64,000 nt of DNA from Anthonomus grandis grandis (Eukaryota; Arthropoda; Insecta; Coleoptera; Curculionidae): positions 2,232,001-2,296,000 of the forward strand of contig NC_065549.1 in assembly GCF_022605725.1 (NCBI RefSeq), read 5' to 3'. Under the pieces are notes generated by a model. That model was not told where the DNA came from. It made no database searches and was given only the letters and a program-made list of their open reading frames with translations. Shown here piece by piece: positions 34,723 through 46,079 of the stretch. The stretch's first letter is position 1, and the number at the start of each line of letters is the position of its first letter. A program made the position numbers and the translations under genes.

Positions 34723-35606
34723 AAAATCATATTTTAGATGCACGAAAAACCCTTCCAACTTGAAAGAACTGAAAAATTACTATCAGGCAGTTGGACATAC
34801 TAACTTATGCCTAGAAGTAAATAGGAACCCCTGTATATTTTTCTAAGAATAGCCCTATCTTAATTTAATTAAATAAAAAATGTACCTTAGTTGGTAATTT
34901 TCTACTCACTTTTTTGGCCTTTTCTGACATACAATTAGATTTAAATACCATGGACATTTTGGCGCCCAACAGTATGGGATATTCACAACTCATTTGTCTG
35001 TAATTTAGGCAAAATTTTAAATCAATAATTTGATATTATCCTTAAATTAGATGCAGGCTCAAGACTGTCCTGTAATATAATCTTTATCAATTTTTTATCG
35101 GCTAAAATAACCAGAAACTTCTACTTATTTCACTAGAAACCCCTATATATTTTCCTAAGACAGACCTATATTAATTTAATTAAAGAAAAATTTGATAATA
35201 GTTAGTTTAGCTTAGAAAATTGAATTTGCAGTCACAGTTTTTAAAACAACATTTTTTTTAAACAAACCCTCAGTAAATACAAACAAAAACTGGAAGAAAT
35301 GAGAAATTACTTCCAGGCAGTCCGAAATTCAATTTGAACTGCCTGGAAGTGAAAAAACAATATTTTAGATGCACGAGAAACCCTTTCAACTTGAAATAAC
35401 TAAAAAATTACTTTACTTTTAGACAGTTGGACATTCTAACTTTAAATGCCTGGAAGTGAATAGGAACCCCCATATATTTTTATAAGAAAAGCCCTCTTAT
35501 CTTATTTTAATTAAACAAAAAATCAACCATAGTTAATTTAAAAATTCAGAAATTGGAGGAACACAAAGTCAAGTTGTCTCAAATTATGTTTATTAAAAAA
35601 AAAACG

Positions 35607-35645
35607 ATTACACGTGTTTTGCCCTAAAGCATCATCAGATCTAAA
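35607..35645 (-). ncRNA. Hammerhead-ribozyme-like motif A (decayed)
   Basis: The minus strand reads ATCTGATGATGCTTTAGGGC then AAAACACGTGTAATCG. CUGAUGA is intact. The second core box has AAAAC where GAAAC is expected, a G-to-A change. Helix II is partly lost. It aligns with motif B, which has both boxes. It interrupts the 34-37 kb array. Confidence 0.5.
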
Positions 35646-37899
35646 AGAATAATTAGATTGGTAAAGACAGTTTGGTTATAAATATTTATATATTACAAAC
35701 CCTCAGTAAATACAAACAAAAACTGGAAGAAATGAAAAATTACTTCCAGGCAGTCCGAAATTTAATTTGAACTGCCTGGAAGTGAGAAAATCATATTTTA
35801 GATGCACGAAAAACTCTTTCAACTTGAAAGAACTGAAAAATTACTTTCAGGCAGTTGGATATACTAACTTATGCCTAGAAGTAAATAGGAACCCCTGTAT
35901 ATTTTTCTAAGAATAGCCCTATCTTAATTTAATTAAATAAAAAATGTACCTTAGTTGGTAATTTTCTACTCACTTTTTTGGCCTTTTCTGACATACAATT
36001 AGATTTAAATACCATGGACATTTTGGCGCCCAACAGTATGGGATATTCACAACTCATTTGTCTGTAATTTAGGCAAAATTTTAAATCAATAATTTGATAT
36101 TACCCTTAAATTAGATGCAGGCTCAAGACTGTCCTGTAGTATAATCTTTATCACTTTTTTATCAGTTTAAATAACCAGAAACTTCTACTTATTTTAGTAG
36201 GAACCCCTATACATTTTTCTAAGAATAGCCTTATTTTAATTTAATTAGAGAAAAAATTGATAATAGTTAGTTTAGCTTAGAAAATTAAATTTGCAGTCAC
36301 AGTTTTTAAAACAACATTTTTTTAAAATAAACCCTCAGTAAATACAATCAAAAACTGGAAGAAATGAAAAATTACTTCCAGGCAGTCCGAAATTCAATTT
36401 GAACTGCCTGGAAGTGAAAAAACAATATTTTAGATGCACGAGAAACCCTTTCAACTTAAAAAAACTAAAAAATTACTTTACTTTCAGACAGTTGGACATT
36501 CTAACTTATGCCTGGAAGTAAATAGGACCCTGTATATTTTTCTACGAAAAGCCCTATCTTAATTTAATTAAACAAAAAATTAACTTAGTTTGATTATATA
36601 TATTTTTCTACTCACTTTTTTGGTCCTTTTTGACATACAATAAGATCCAAATGGACATTTTGGCGCCCAACAGTGTGGAATATTCATAACTCATTTGTCT
36701 GTAATTTAGGCAAATTTTTAAATTAATAATTTGTTATTACCCTTAAATTAGACGCAGGCTCAAGACTGTCCTGTAATATAATCTTTATCAATTTTTTATC
36801 AGTTAAAATAACCAGAAACATCTACTTTCTTCGGTAAGAACCCCTATATATTTTCTAAGAATAGCCCAACTTGATTTAATTAGACAAAAAATTGACCATA
36901 CTTAAGTTTCACATAGAAAACGAAATTTTCTACTATTTTTTTTTTTAAATATTATAACAAACCCTCAACAAACAAAAACTGGAAGAAATTACTTCCAGGC
37001 AGTTGAAAATTCAACTTTAATTGCCTAGAAGTGAGAGAAAATGATTTTAATCGCATAAATGAAAATAAGAATCGCTTTCAACTGCCTGGAAGAAAAGAGA
37101 AATTACTTCCAGGCAATTGGAAATTCCATTTAAAGTATCTAGAAGTAAGAAAAATTACTTTAGATGCCTAAATAAAAATAAAAAGTTCCTTCAACTGTCT
37201 GGAATAACTAGGAAAGAATAAAATCCCAGTTCTAAGCAGTTATAGACGTTTTTATTAAAAAATTAAATTGACAATAAACTGCCACATAATCTGACAAATC
37301 AGGATCCATTACAGAACACCAATAAAATTTCAAAAACACACATAATCTAAAATAGACCCTAATTTTTTTGTGACACGGGTAAATCTGAACAAAACATGCG
37401 AACCTATTAAGTGACTTCACTAATCTCTGACTTTTATCTGCGTAATTAACATTAAAATTACTTCCCATAAATATAGTTGAATGAAGTGCTAAGAAACTCA
37501 AGACCATTTCTAATTTAAAAATAAATTTATCAAGAATTTGGAAAATGATATATATTAATAACAAATAAATTCAATAGAGTTACTTTAAAAGTCAGATGTA
37601 CAATTAGATTCAAATATCATAGAAATTTTGGCGCCCAACACTTACACCTCAGCTGTCTCTATTCTAGACCAAATTTAAAATCAACAATTTGTTAGTATTG
37701 TTAAATTAGATGCAGGTTTATGGCTCTCCTAGATTATATAATCTCGTCGCTTTTATTAGTTAAAATAATCAGAAACTCCTACTTATTTCAGTAGGAACCC
37801 CTATATATTTTCCTATAGTAGCTTTATTTTAATTTAATTAAAAAAAAAATTGATTATAGTTAGTATAGCCTAGAAGATTAAATTTAAATAATAAAACAA

Positions 37900-38160
37900 A
37901 CCCTCAATAAATACAAACTAAAAAAAACTAAACATCTTCAAACTGAGAGAAATATTTTAGATGGATGAATAAAAATGAGAAATGTCCTCAACTGCCTGAA
38001 AGAACTGAGGAATTTCTTCTAGACAGTTAAACTCAACTTAAAATGCGTGAAAGTGTGATGCATAAAAAAATTCAACTACCTTGAAGAACCAAGAAATCAC
38101 TTCTTGGAAATTCAACTTTAATTCTCTGGAAGTACGAGAAAATTATTTCAGATTCATAAG
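37900..38160. repeat. Degenerate continuation of the CTGGAAGT family
   Basis: ACTGCCTGAAAGAACTGAGG and TTCTCTGGAAGTACGAG show weak copies of the hairpin block fading out. Confidence 0.55.
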
Positions 38161-38700
38161 ACGACTTTTATTTAGGTCTTTGAACCCCGAGGGGGGCATA
38201 TGGCTCTCGAGACTGCTGCACTCGCTTATATATATATATTTCTAGTTTTTATCTTTTAATACTTAAAAAGCGATCATTAATCACGCGTACGGGGTGTCGT
38301 CGAGAAGTTCCTCTCGCAATCGACTCTTAAAGTATTTTTCGCATTACGTAAACCCGCCGATTCGACCGCTCATTAAATTATTAAAAGTAACAACATAAAC
38401 GTGGCCGTAGCGTTATAAGAAACCATCGTTTCGACGGACAAGACATGATCCTTAATAAAATATGAAATTACTTATCATTATGTAAATTTTTATTGATTAT
38501 ACACCTATGTTGGGACAATACGACGTGGTTTTTAATTGGGGAATTTAATACGAGCGATAACCTGTGGGGTGGGTTAGCAAATTTTTAATGTACGAAGATG
38601 TGTCTCTGATAAGAGTTGTTTTTATAGAAAAAACGATTAAGCTGATAAGTGAGAAAACATTAGGATTTTGAATTGGATAGCAAGTCAACTAAAAAAATAT
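38160..38700. other. Unique island
   Basis: CpG-containing, balanced sequence (CCCGAGGGGGGCATATGGC near 38,187; CGCGTACGGGGTGTCGTCG near 38,284; CCCGCCGATTCGACCGC near 38,352), with no frame. It has the same character as the other islands and lies between two repeat families. Confidence 0.4.
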
Positions 38701-38929
38701 TTTAATTACTGCATAAGTTAATAATTGGAAAAAACTGGACTAATGAGCATCTTATGCGCAATTTTTTTGGTAATGATATCCTTCCTGCAAAATGCAGAAT
38801 TCATTTTTTGCCTTTTTCTTATTCAGTTCCAAATTTCACCAAGGGTTTGAAAATGTTTGAAATACCTTTATTAAATGCATGGAAAATATTTAAAAAATTC
38901 CGTCAAATGTAAAAAGGTCTCAAATCTTA

Positions 38930-39700
38930 AACTACTATAATTCTGGAATAAAATGTACGAAAGATATTTGCAATTTCCAGGCATATTTAAACAACGATTT
39001 AAAAATACCTGGAATAAGCTCCGAAACGTTACAAATGCCTGGAAGATCTAAAAAGTCTGGAATAAAGTGAAAAAAGACGCTGCTTGGAAGGCATAAAAAA
39101 ATTATTCCAAATGCCTTACATACCATAAGAAATCCCTGGAATATATATATTTATATATTCTATTATATATTTATATTTATATATATTTCAAAAATTCTTT
39201 TAAATGCCTGGAATAAAATAAAAATTATTTAAAAAAGACTATATAAAAAATTATTCGGAATAATTGAATTAGATAGATAGAAGAAATTACTAAGGCATTA
39301 AAAATGTCTCAAAAATCAAGAAAATCTAAAAAGTGGTTTAAGTCTGGAAGAAATATAAATATACTTAAAATTCCTGAAATAGGTTTGAAAAAAATTAGGA
39401 ATCTGGAAAACATGAAAAAAAATATTTAAATTTTCTAAAGGGGAAAAAAATATTCGAAATGCCTGGAATAGATAAAAAATTACTTGACAAGATCAAAAAT
39501 ACCAGAACTTGATTTTAAGATATTGATTCTCTCCATTTTTGGAGTGATATACAATTAATAAGTGGTTTTATGCCTGGAAGTAACACTTAATTTCTTAAAT
39601 TATGACAAATTAAAAAATCTGGAAAACATTAAAAAATATTCCAAATACATTGAATATATAAGGAATTACTTGAGGAGCCTAAGGATATTACTTATTTCCC
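38930..39700 (+). repeat. CTGGAATAAA short-motif family
   Basis: Roughly twelve occurrences of (TGC)CTGGAATA or CTGGAA followed by A-rich stretches, spaced about 40-90 bp (for example near 38,941, 39,009, 39,040, 39,057, 39,133, 39,207, 39,470). This is the inverse of the ATTCCAGGCA motif at 42.3-43.2 kb. The minus-strand frame at 39,126-38,935 is a by-product. Confidence 0.7.
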
Positions 39701-39839
39701 AGCACTCGTAAAAATCTAATAATACAATTAAGGGCTCCTCGTCTTTAAAAATCATTAGAAGTTCAATAAAAAAAAATGGTAAAAAGTAACAGGGAATAGG
39801 TTTTCTTTTACAAATAACTATTTAACAAATTAACTGAAA

Positions 39840-40860
39840 AACTATAAGTAGAGGTACCTACTTATATAGGGGTACCCTGGTTTATTCCAATAAAAAATTA
39901 CAAAATAACTATGGGTTTATGGTAACATAAATAGGGTCACGTTAAAATTACAGAAGAAACTAGGAGTACCTTTAATAGAAAATTGTGAAAGAGTACATAA
40001 TGAAACAAAATAGGGAAACAATACAGGTACGTAATTGAGTCCCATTTAAACAAAATTTTGAGTGAATTCTATAAAAAAAACTAGGGGTATGTGCCCTTAA
40101 AATAAATAAAGAAGAAATTATACAGTAAGTTAATATAACTAGGGGCACGAAATTTCGTAAATGCGTAAATAATAAGAGGATGTATAAGTATTTATGTTTC
40201 TAAATAGGGGAGCCTTACCAAAAAAAATAATCCAATATTATAGATTCCAGTTTGTTCTTGGAATATTTAAGTCGTATTTTCTTTCAAAAGTCTGGAAGAA
40301 ACGAGAGATTCTTTTTGTTACAAAATTCATGATTTTTAAATATTTATTAAGTATTTTGTAGTTTGAATTTTTCCATATTTTTAGCATATATGGTTGGAAA
40401 GAAATTAAATATTGTTGCCTGGAAGCCTAAAAGACATATAGAACTTCTTGTTCAAACACATGGAAGAAATAAGATTTTTTAAATATTTTTAACTTCCAAT
40501 CAATTTTTTCCACACAATTGTAGTCTGGAAAATTTTTAATTTTCTTGTTTAAACGAAAAAATAATTTTTGAATTTTTTCCAGGCACTTGTAACAAAAACC
40601 TTAGCACCTTAAATATATAACTAGGGGTACGTAGGACACGTTATAAAATGAACCACGTGCTTAAAAAAAATAAAAAAATTGAAATAACTAGGGGTGCGTG
40701 CCTCCACAAAACCCTTTTGATGCAGTTTAATTATAAGTAGAGGTACGTTGCAGGTAATATGACCGGAGATATTTTAAATGATTAAAATTGCATAAGAAAC
40801 TAGGAGTACGTAGTTTTTTAAAGCGTCTTAAAAATTCAATGATACAGGTACGTAATAAAA
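39840..40860 (+). repeat. CTAGGGGTACG short-motif family, forward
   Basis: About a dozen copies of AACTAGGGGTACGT or variants (GTAGAGGTAC, CTAGGAGTAC, ACAGGTACGTAA) at about 39,846, 39,870, 39,960, 40,024, 40,081, 40,140, 40,620, 40,689, 40,738, 40,799 and 40,843. The motif is well kept while the spacers are not. Confidence 0.75.
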
Positions 40861-41670
40861 TACCGCATACACGAACGTATTCTTAATGATTCTTCACGGT
40901 TCTTGTAGATTCTCACCTTCCGACTTATATATGGATCTATTAATCAAACACAAGAGATGTGGTGTGCCTTGAGCAGGGCAGGGCTGCACCAGCGCGCGGC
41001 AGGCGATTATATTTGTCTGTTTCTGACAAAATAATATCTATAAGAGCGATTTATCGACAGGGGCGTAAGTTATGAGAATCTCCCGAAGTTTGCGAGAGGG
41101 AGAGAGGAAAGGATGCTATTATATTATTTTGTCGTAAATCTGTCTGACAGTGCGGCCGATTCGTTATATACGGACGGGGTTATTATCCAATTTTATAACC
41201 TTTAACCTATCTCTGTTTTTTTTGATGGGAAAGAACAGCAAAGTGGAAGTGGAAAATAACCAAAAAAAAAAAAATTACCACTTTTGCATTCGATTTCGAA
41301 ATTTCGGTTGGGAGTTCGCATTTAATCATAAACCCCTTTTAAAATATTTTTTGTTATTGCAAGAAGAACCATTTATTTTTTTTTTTAATTTAAATTTCCC
41401 ATTTGTCTCCTTGCAGATGCCATAAATAAAAATTAATGATATACGTAGCCCGGACTGATCGGTTAATATTTTCATGTCCCTGCCATATAATGCGTATTTA
41501 TCGTCTGGACGCGAGAATCGTTGTATAAATTATTTTTCTGCAGTGAGACGACGCGATACGAGCCCACGAACCGCATTTCTTTATATTATAAATATGTTTA
41601 TAATATTCCTTAAATAAATAACAGACTTTGCTGTGTGGGACCGGAGCGATAAAACAGGTTTTATATGGGT
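40860..41670. other. Unique island (GC-richest block in the right-centre)
   Basis: GGGCAGGGCTGCACCAGCGC near 40,976 and following sequence stand out from the AT-rich flanks. A perfect 13-bp inverted repeat lies inside (listed). At about 41,357-41,418 a long T-rich tract ends CCTTGCAG, a strong-looking 3' splice site, followed by ATGCCATAAATAA, which closes at once. The frame at 41,150-41,425 crosses that tract and is not convincing. This could be a non-coding exon or a regulatory block. Confidence 0.4.
41025..41133. repeat. 13-bp perfect inverted repeat, 83-bp spacer
   Basis: GACAAAATAATAT at 41,025-41,037 and ATATTATTTTGTC at 41,121-41,133. The stem does not extend, so a microRNA precursor is unlikely. 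Confidence 0.6.
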
Positions 41671-42340
41671 AAATATTAATGCTCTCTCACTCAGTACAGG
41701 GACGGACTTTTTTATTAACTGTATATTCAAGAGGAATTTTCAACATTTTGTGGGTGTATTTATATTTTTCCTTTTTTAATGCGCAAGGGTGCAGAAGAAA
41801 CCTAGAGTTTCTTTTGATTTACCTCTTTTATCAAGGAATTTCTCGATTTAGGTGTTTTATTGTCTTCTCTTTTCCCCTTAGATACGCTCTTGGTATTTAA
41901 TGAGAGACCAGATCATTTCTGATGGGTTTGGCTTAATTAAAATTGAATCGATTATTAATGAAATTAGATGCTAGAAGGATTTTAACATTTTTAAGATAAT
42001 TTTCAATTTCATTTCGGGATTTTTTTCAAACTGTTTCGTGTATTTTATATTTTTTTAAATGTTAATGTTTTCCAGAGATTTCAGGTAATTTTCGTTTTTT
42101 TCCAGACATTTACAATATTTTATTTCCGAATTATTAATTGGCTTTAATTTTTTTTTATGTAAATTTAATTATGAATATACGCGATGAGTTTTTGTCGTAA
42201 AATGGCCAAAATGTCAATTCTTTGACCTGGTTTTTAGTTCTGTTTACGTTTTTGTTCAGGCGTCTTGAGTCGATTTTTCGCTTTACCTTAGGGATTTTAA
42301 TTCGTTTTTTTCTGGATTCTTGAAGAGATCCCTACAATTT
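41670..42340. other. AT-rich non-coding DNA
   Basis: No gene. A degenerate lead-in to the following TTCCAGGCA family begins near 42,070 (TTTCCAGAGATTTCAGG). The frame at 41,679-41,900 has no recognisable similarity. Confidence 0.4.
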
Positions 42341-42498
42341 TGGACTAATTTTGAATTCTATTCCAGGCATTTAAAAGAATTTATTAATTCTATTATTTTA
42401 GAATATTTAAGAAAAGTAGTATTTTTTTCTTTAAGAGACTCACTTTTTACAAGTTTGGTCAAAGTCTAGTAACTTATAATACGATTAATGATTAATTG

Positions 42499-42540
42499 TT
42501 AACACGTGTTTCGCCCTTAAAGTCATCATCAGACCTGATC
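42499..42540 (-). ncRNA. Hammerhead-ribozyme-like motif B (best preserved)
   Basis: The minus strand reads GGTCTGATGATGACTTTAAG, then GGCGAAACACGTGTTAACAA. CUGAUGA (complement of 42,526-42,532) and GAAAC (complement of 42,508-42,512) are both intact and 13 bases apart, with a partly paired helix II (ACTTTAAGGGC). After GAAA the sequence ACACGTGT is self-complementary, as in the minimal helix III of hammerheads reported in Penelope-like elements, which act as dimers. No Penelope-like coding sequence is seen. Confidence 0.6.
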
Positions 42541-42907
42541 AACAGTTTCTAAAATTTATATTCTTAAGACTTGCACACCACCCATAGATTACGGATATTT
42601 TATTTTTATTTAAAAAAATATTTTCTGTGAAATATTTTTATTTTTTTCCAGAATTTTTAAATTTATTTCAGGTATTTTGAATATTTCGTTTATGTTTTCC
42701 ATAGAATATAATTTTTCATTTTTCCCGCGATTTTGGAATCTTTCTTTTCTGAATTTATTCCAGGGATTTTAAGTTGCTTTTGAGACATAAAACCACTTAT
42801 TCCAGGCATGTATAATATTTTTTAAATTATTCCTCGTGAAAACAGCTTGATTATTTTTTTTGGATATAGGTAAAAAAACTACTTTAGACGATCGATTTAT
42901 ATAATTC

Positions 42908-42943
42908 GGTCGACGTTTCGATCTCTACGAGATTACCCTTAGG
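42908..42943 (-). ncRNA. Hammerhead-ribozyme-like motif D (different subtype, decayed)
   Basis: The minus strand reads CCTAAGGGTAATCTCGTAGA then GATCGAAACGTCGACC. Helix II ATCTC-GTA-GAGAT is perfect and GAAACGTCGA is intact. The first core box reads CTAAGGG where CTGAAGA would fit, three transition changes. It is similar in layout to motifs A-C but a separate family. Confidence 0.4.
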
Positions 42944-43659
42944 ACTATTTAATATTTTATGCCTTTAAAAAAGAATAATTTTTCATTTTATTCCAGGCGT
43001 TTGATGCAATTACGAATTTTACTCTTTTTTTCACTTTTTATTTCTTTAATAATTATAAATTAAATAACTTCTTGTATTTTTAAGAGTTTAAAAGTCAATT
43101 GTTTTTCAGTTCGTTCCATAGATTATTTTAGGTTTCTTCCAGGCAGGAAGCTGTTTTTAACTTTTCTGGATAATTGGGATACTTCTGATGATCTTGGATC
43201 TGTCAAGTAATTTCTTATATATTCCAGGCACTTGAAATAATTATTTATAATATATTTTTTTGTTTTTATTGCATAAAATGTAAAAAAAACGAGAGTACTC
43301 TGCTTGCCTCCTTTATCAAGGTTCCAATCCAATTTTTCGATTAAGGCTCTTTTATTTTTTTCTTTTTCTCCATTATATACGCTCTTAGTTTCTTACTATT
43401 TAATGAGAGAGACAGATCAGATCAGAACATTTTTCACATTTGATCTACTAAAACGGGATCCATTATTAACGGAAGTCGATGCAAAGGAAAATATTTAATA
43501 TGTATGAGTTATTATGTCAAAAAATTAAACAAATTACGATTTTTTTAGCTTAAATCGTTTTAATTTAAAGATTTTCGTGTATTTTTTTTTGTGCATTGTT
43601 CTCAAGATTTTGAATATTTTACGTATAGATTTATATTTTTCATGCATAAGAGTGTAAAA

Positions 43660-45290
43660 GGAACCTAGGGTCCCTTCTTTATTTCAGCACTTTCTTCACT
43701 TTTTTAATGTAAAGTCTGGAGATTTCTCGATTTTAATTTTTGATTTTCTTCTCATTTTAGACATAATCCAAATTTTTCTTTACGTATTCCTAGTTATTCA
43801 TAAAATTTTCTTTAAATAAATTTTGACGCCGCACTTGTAGCATAACGCACGTGCATTATTTTCTATTTTAAAGAACAATGTATCCCTAGTTTTTTTAAAT
43901 GTACTCTTAGTTATTTCGCTATTTTCTATTGAAGACCTACGTACCCCTAGTTATATATTTACAGAGCTAAAATTTACCGTACAATGCCTGTAATTCTTTT
44001 TTAAATAACTAGAAAAAATTAAATTGGGATGAACAATTTTTGAAAATTAAACAAACATTTGTTTTGAAGCTTAAGAAATTAAAAATATCTTAGTTTCTCT
44101 AGGAATTTGAACAAAATCTTTTTTTTTCAACCAAATACATGTACTAAAAACCTAAAATTTTCTAACTAGAAATGCCTGAAATCACGAATTTCTTCCGGGC
44201 ATTTGAACCAAAAATACAGCAAAAAAAAGGAAATTCATATTTGAAGGCAACGTACTCCTAGTTATATTAAATAACTGTATAATTTCTATTTTACACCTAG
44301 TTTTTTTTACAATATACTGCTATTTATTTAAGAAAAAAATTTAAACGAAACTATTATTACGTACTTACGTGCCTCTATTTATTTTCCCATAAACCCCTAG
44401 TTATGTCATAATTTTCTATTGTACCGCCTAGGTACCCCTACTTATAGCCCTTTTTTTTAGTGAATATCTTAGGAATTTTCCTTTTTATAATTTTTTATTA
44501 AAAATCTAATGATTTTTAAAGACGAGGTGCCCCTAGTTATCCTCTATTCAAAACAGTAAACGTAAAAGAGGCAGAATTTATCTCTATCTAAACTAAGAAA
44601 ATCAACGTGGGAAAGTGAATTGGCCATGTATAAAACTTCAAATCAAATGCCTTATTATTTTTCGTAGTTAATAAACTTATAAAAAAAAAACAATTTTAGG
44701 CATTCCATATGTTGAAAAAAATTATTTTTACTTCCTAAGACCCTTGTTTATTGACTTCAAGGTTATATACATAACTGAAGGTAAAATATTTTGATCTTTT
44801 TGATTCCGGAATAAAAAATAAGAGTTTCCATTTAAAAGACAACGTTTAGTAGCAAACAAAAGTTTTATTGAAAAATGCCATTTTAGGAAGTTACAGGGGG
44901 GTATCTGTCACTTTTCTTATATCCTATATACATGAGAAAATCCAGACTACAAATCTTTTTTACAGTTATTTAGGATAAAAATTATACAAAAATTTGAAAA
45001 AAAAAATTTCATATTTAAAAAACACAAAACATGTCTTTTATAAAGAACAACGTGCCTCTATTTATTTTACCAGGAGCCCCTAGTTATTTCAAAAATTTCT
45101 ATGGAATTTTCGGTTTTCTAAGTCAAAGAGCCCCTAGCAAAATTATTATTAAATTTATTAGAGGGTTTTATATCCAGTACCCCTAGTTACATAGCTACCT
45201 AAATAATTTGTATTACTTTCATAAGAATTAAGAAAGACATACCCCTAGTTTTTTTTGCAATGAACCAAGCGTATTCCTGGAATATTAATA
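43660..45290 (-). repeat. CGTACCCCTAGTT short-motif family, reversed relative to 39.8-40.9 kb
   Basis: CCCCTAGTTAT or variants occur near 43,880, 43,949, 44,255, 44,300, 44,394, 44,434, 44,533, 45,076, 45,131, 45,179 and 45,241, often preceded by GTAC. It is the reverse complement of the 39.8-40.9 kb motif. Interspersed CTTCC(A/G)GGCA blocks occur. Confidence 0.75.
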
Positions 45291-45399
45291 TAAAAACTTC
45301 CCTGGATATTTTGAGAATGTTTTAAGTACATCCACAGCAAAAAATCCGTCCCTGAAATGTACCGAAAGTAACTTTTTTTTCAGGTTTAAAATTTATGTA

Positions 45400-46070
45400 T
45401 TTGCTTATTATTAAACGAAGGCTGCATTCAGGCGAAATAAATCAGCGAGTGAGTGAGTCATGCCCTGGCAAATAAATAAAATAAAATTTTTTAATGCGAT
45501 ATTAATGTTCCCTTGGTTATTATAATAGCGTGGTATTAATAAATCCCATATATAAAACGTTTTTTTAAAATATTTTTTAAGTTTACAAAACAAACATTAA
45601 TCAACGAAAAGGTCGCTTGATAATTATTATTGAAGCATCCAATTAAATCAAACTATATAATCTAAAACACATTAATGCCTCGCTTTCTATTTTTTTTTAA
45701 TAATTATGTGGTTCCTTAAATAATAATTTAATGTTATTTTCCTTTGGATGAATTGACGCGGTTTGTATATATTAAAATTATCGGTGATGCAACTCAATGC
45801 ATTTTGTATAATAAAACGTTAATACAATTAAAAAAAAACAGTCATATATAATAATAAAACTAATAATAGTAAACGATGTCCTTGTTCCGAACGTAAATTA
45901 ATATTATTACGGACCATCGATACTTACAGTATTTTTTTTTTATTGCTAATAATTTTCAGGGAAATTGATGATTACCGTTATTACTCATATTTTAGATTAT
46001 ACGACTTATTATAGGAGTATCAGTTTATTTTAATTAATTTTAATTATTGACATAAACCTCACTTCTATTG
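45400..46070. other. Unique AT-rich region
   Basis: No gene or clear repeat. It contains several TAAT/ATTA pairs and a CpG-bearing segment near 45,890 (TTCCGAACGTAAATTA). Weak candidate island. Confidence 0.3.
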
Positions 46071-46079
46071 CTCAGGTTG

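Larger units (their letters stand above)
34080..37900 (+). repeat. Composite tandem array: primer-site-like units plus CTGGAAGT hairpin units
   Basis: The basic unit is about 290-300 bp: AGGAACCCCTATATATTTT, TTAATTTAATTAAA, CACTCACTTTTTTG, GACATACAATTAGAT, TTGGCGCCCAACAGTA, CAACTCATTTGTCTGTA, ATTACCCTTAAATTAGA, then AACCAGAAACTTCTACTTAT. Most units also hold a block of about 250 bp built on GGAAGAAATGAAAAATTACT and ATGCACGA(A/G)AAACC, giving composite periods of about 640 and 1,060 bp. The motif copies lie at 34,105, 34,382, 34,960, 36,024, 36,661 and 37,629. Segments near 34,680-35,100 and 35,700-36,140 are almost identical, so part of the array was copied recently. The 148-codon frame at 33,704-34,150 runs into this repeat and is not a gene. 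Confidence 0.88.
42340..43310 (-). repeat. TTCCAGGCATTT short-motif family, reversed relative to 38.9-39.7 kb
   Basis: ATTCCAGGCATTT or variants occur near 42,360, 42,640, 42,760, 42,800, 42,995, 43,137 and 43,221, in T-rich context. It carries two hammerhead-like motifs, listed separately. Confidence 0.7.

Noticed and set aside
41025..41133. 13-bp inverted repeat as a microRNA precursor
   Set aside because: The stem does not extend beyond 13 bp, the loop is 83 bases, and no known insect microRNA sequence is recognised.
41150..41425. 91-codon frame ending after a strong-looking TTGCAG
   Set aside because: It crosses a long T-tract and A-run. The sequence after the acceptor-like site closes within a few codons. 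No homology.
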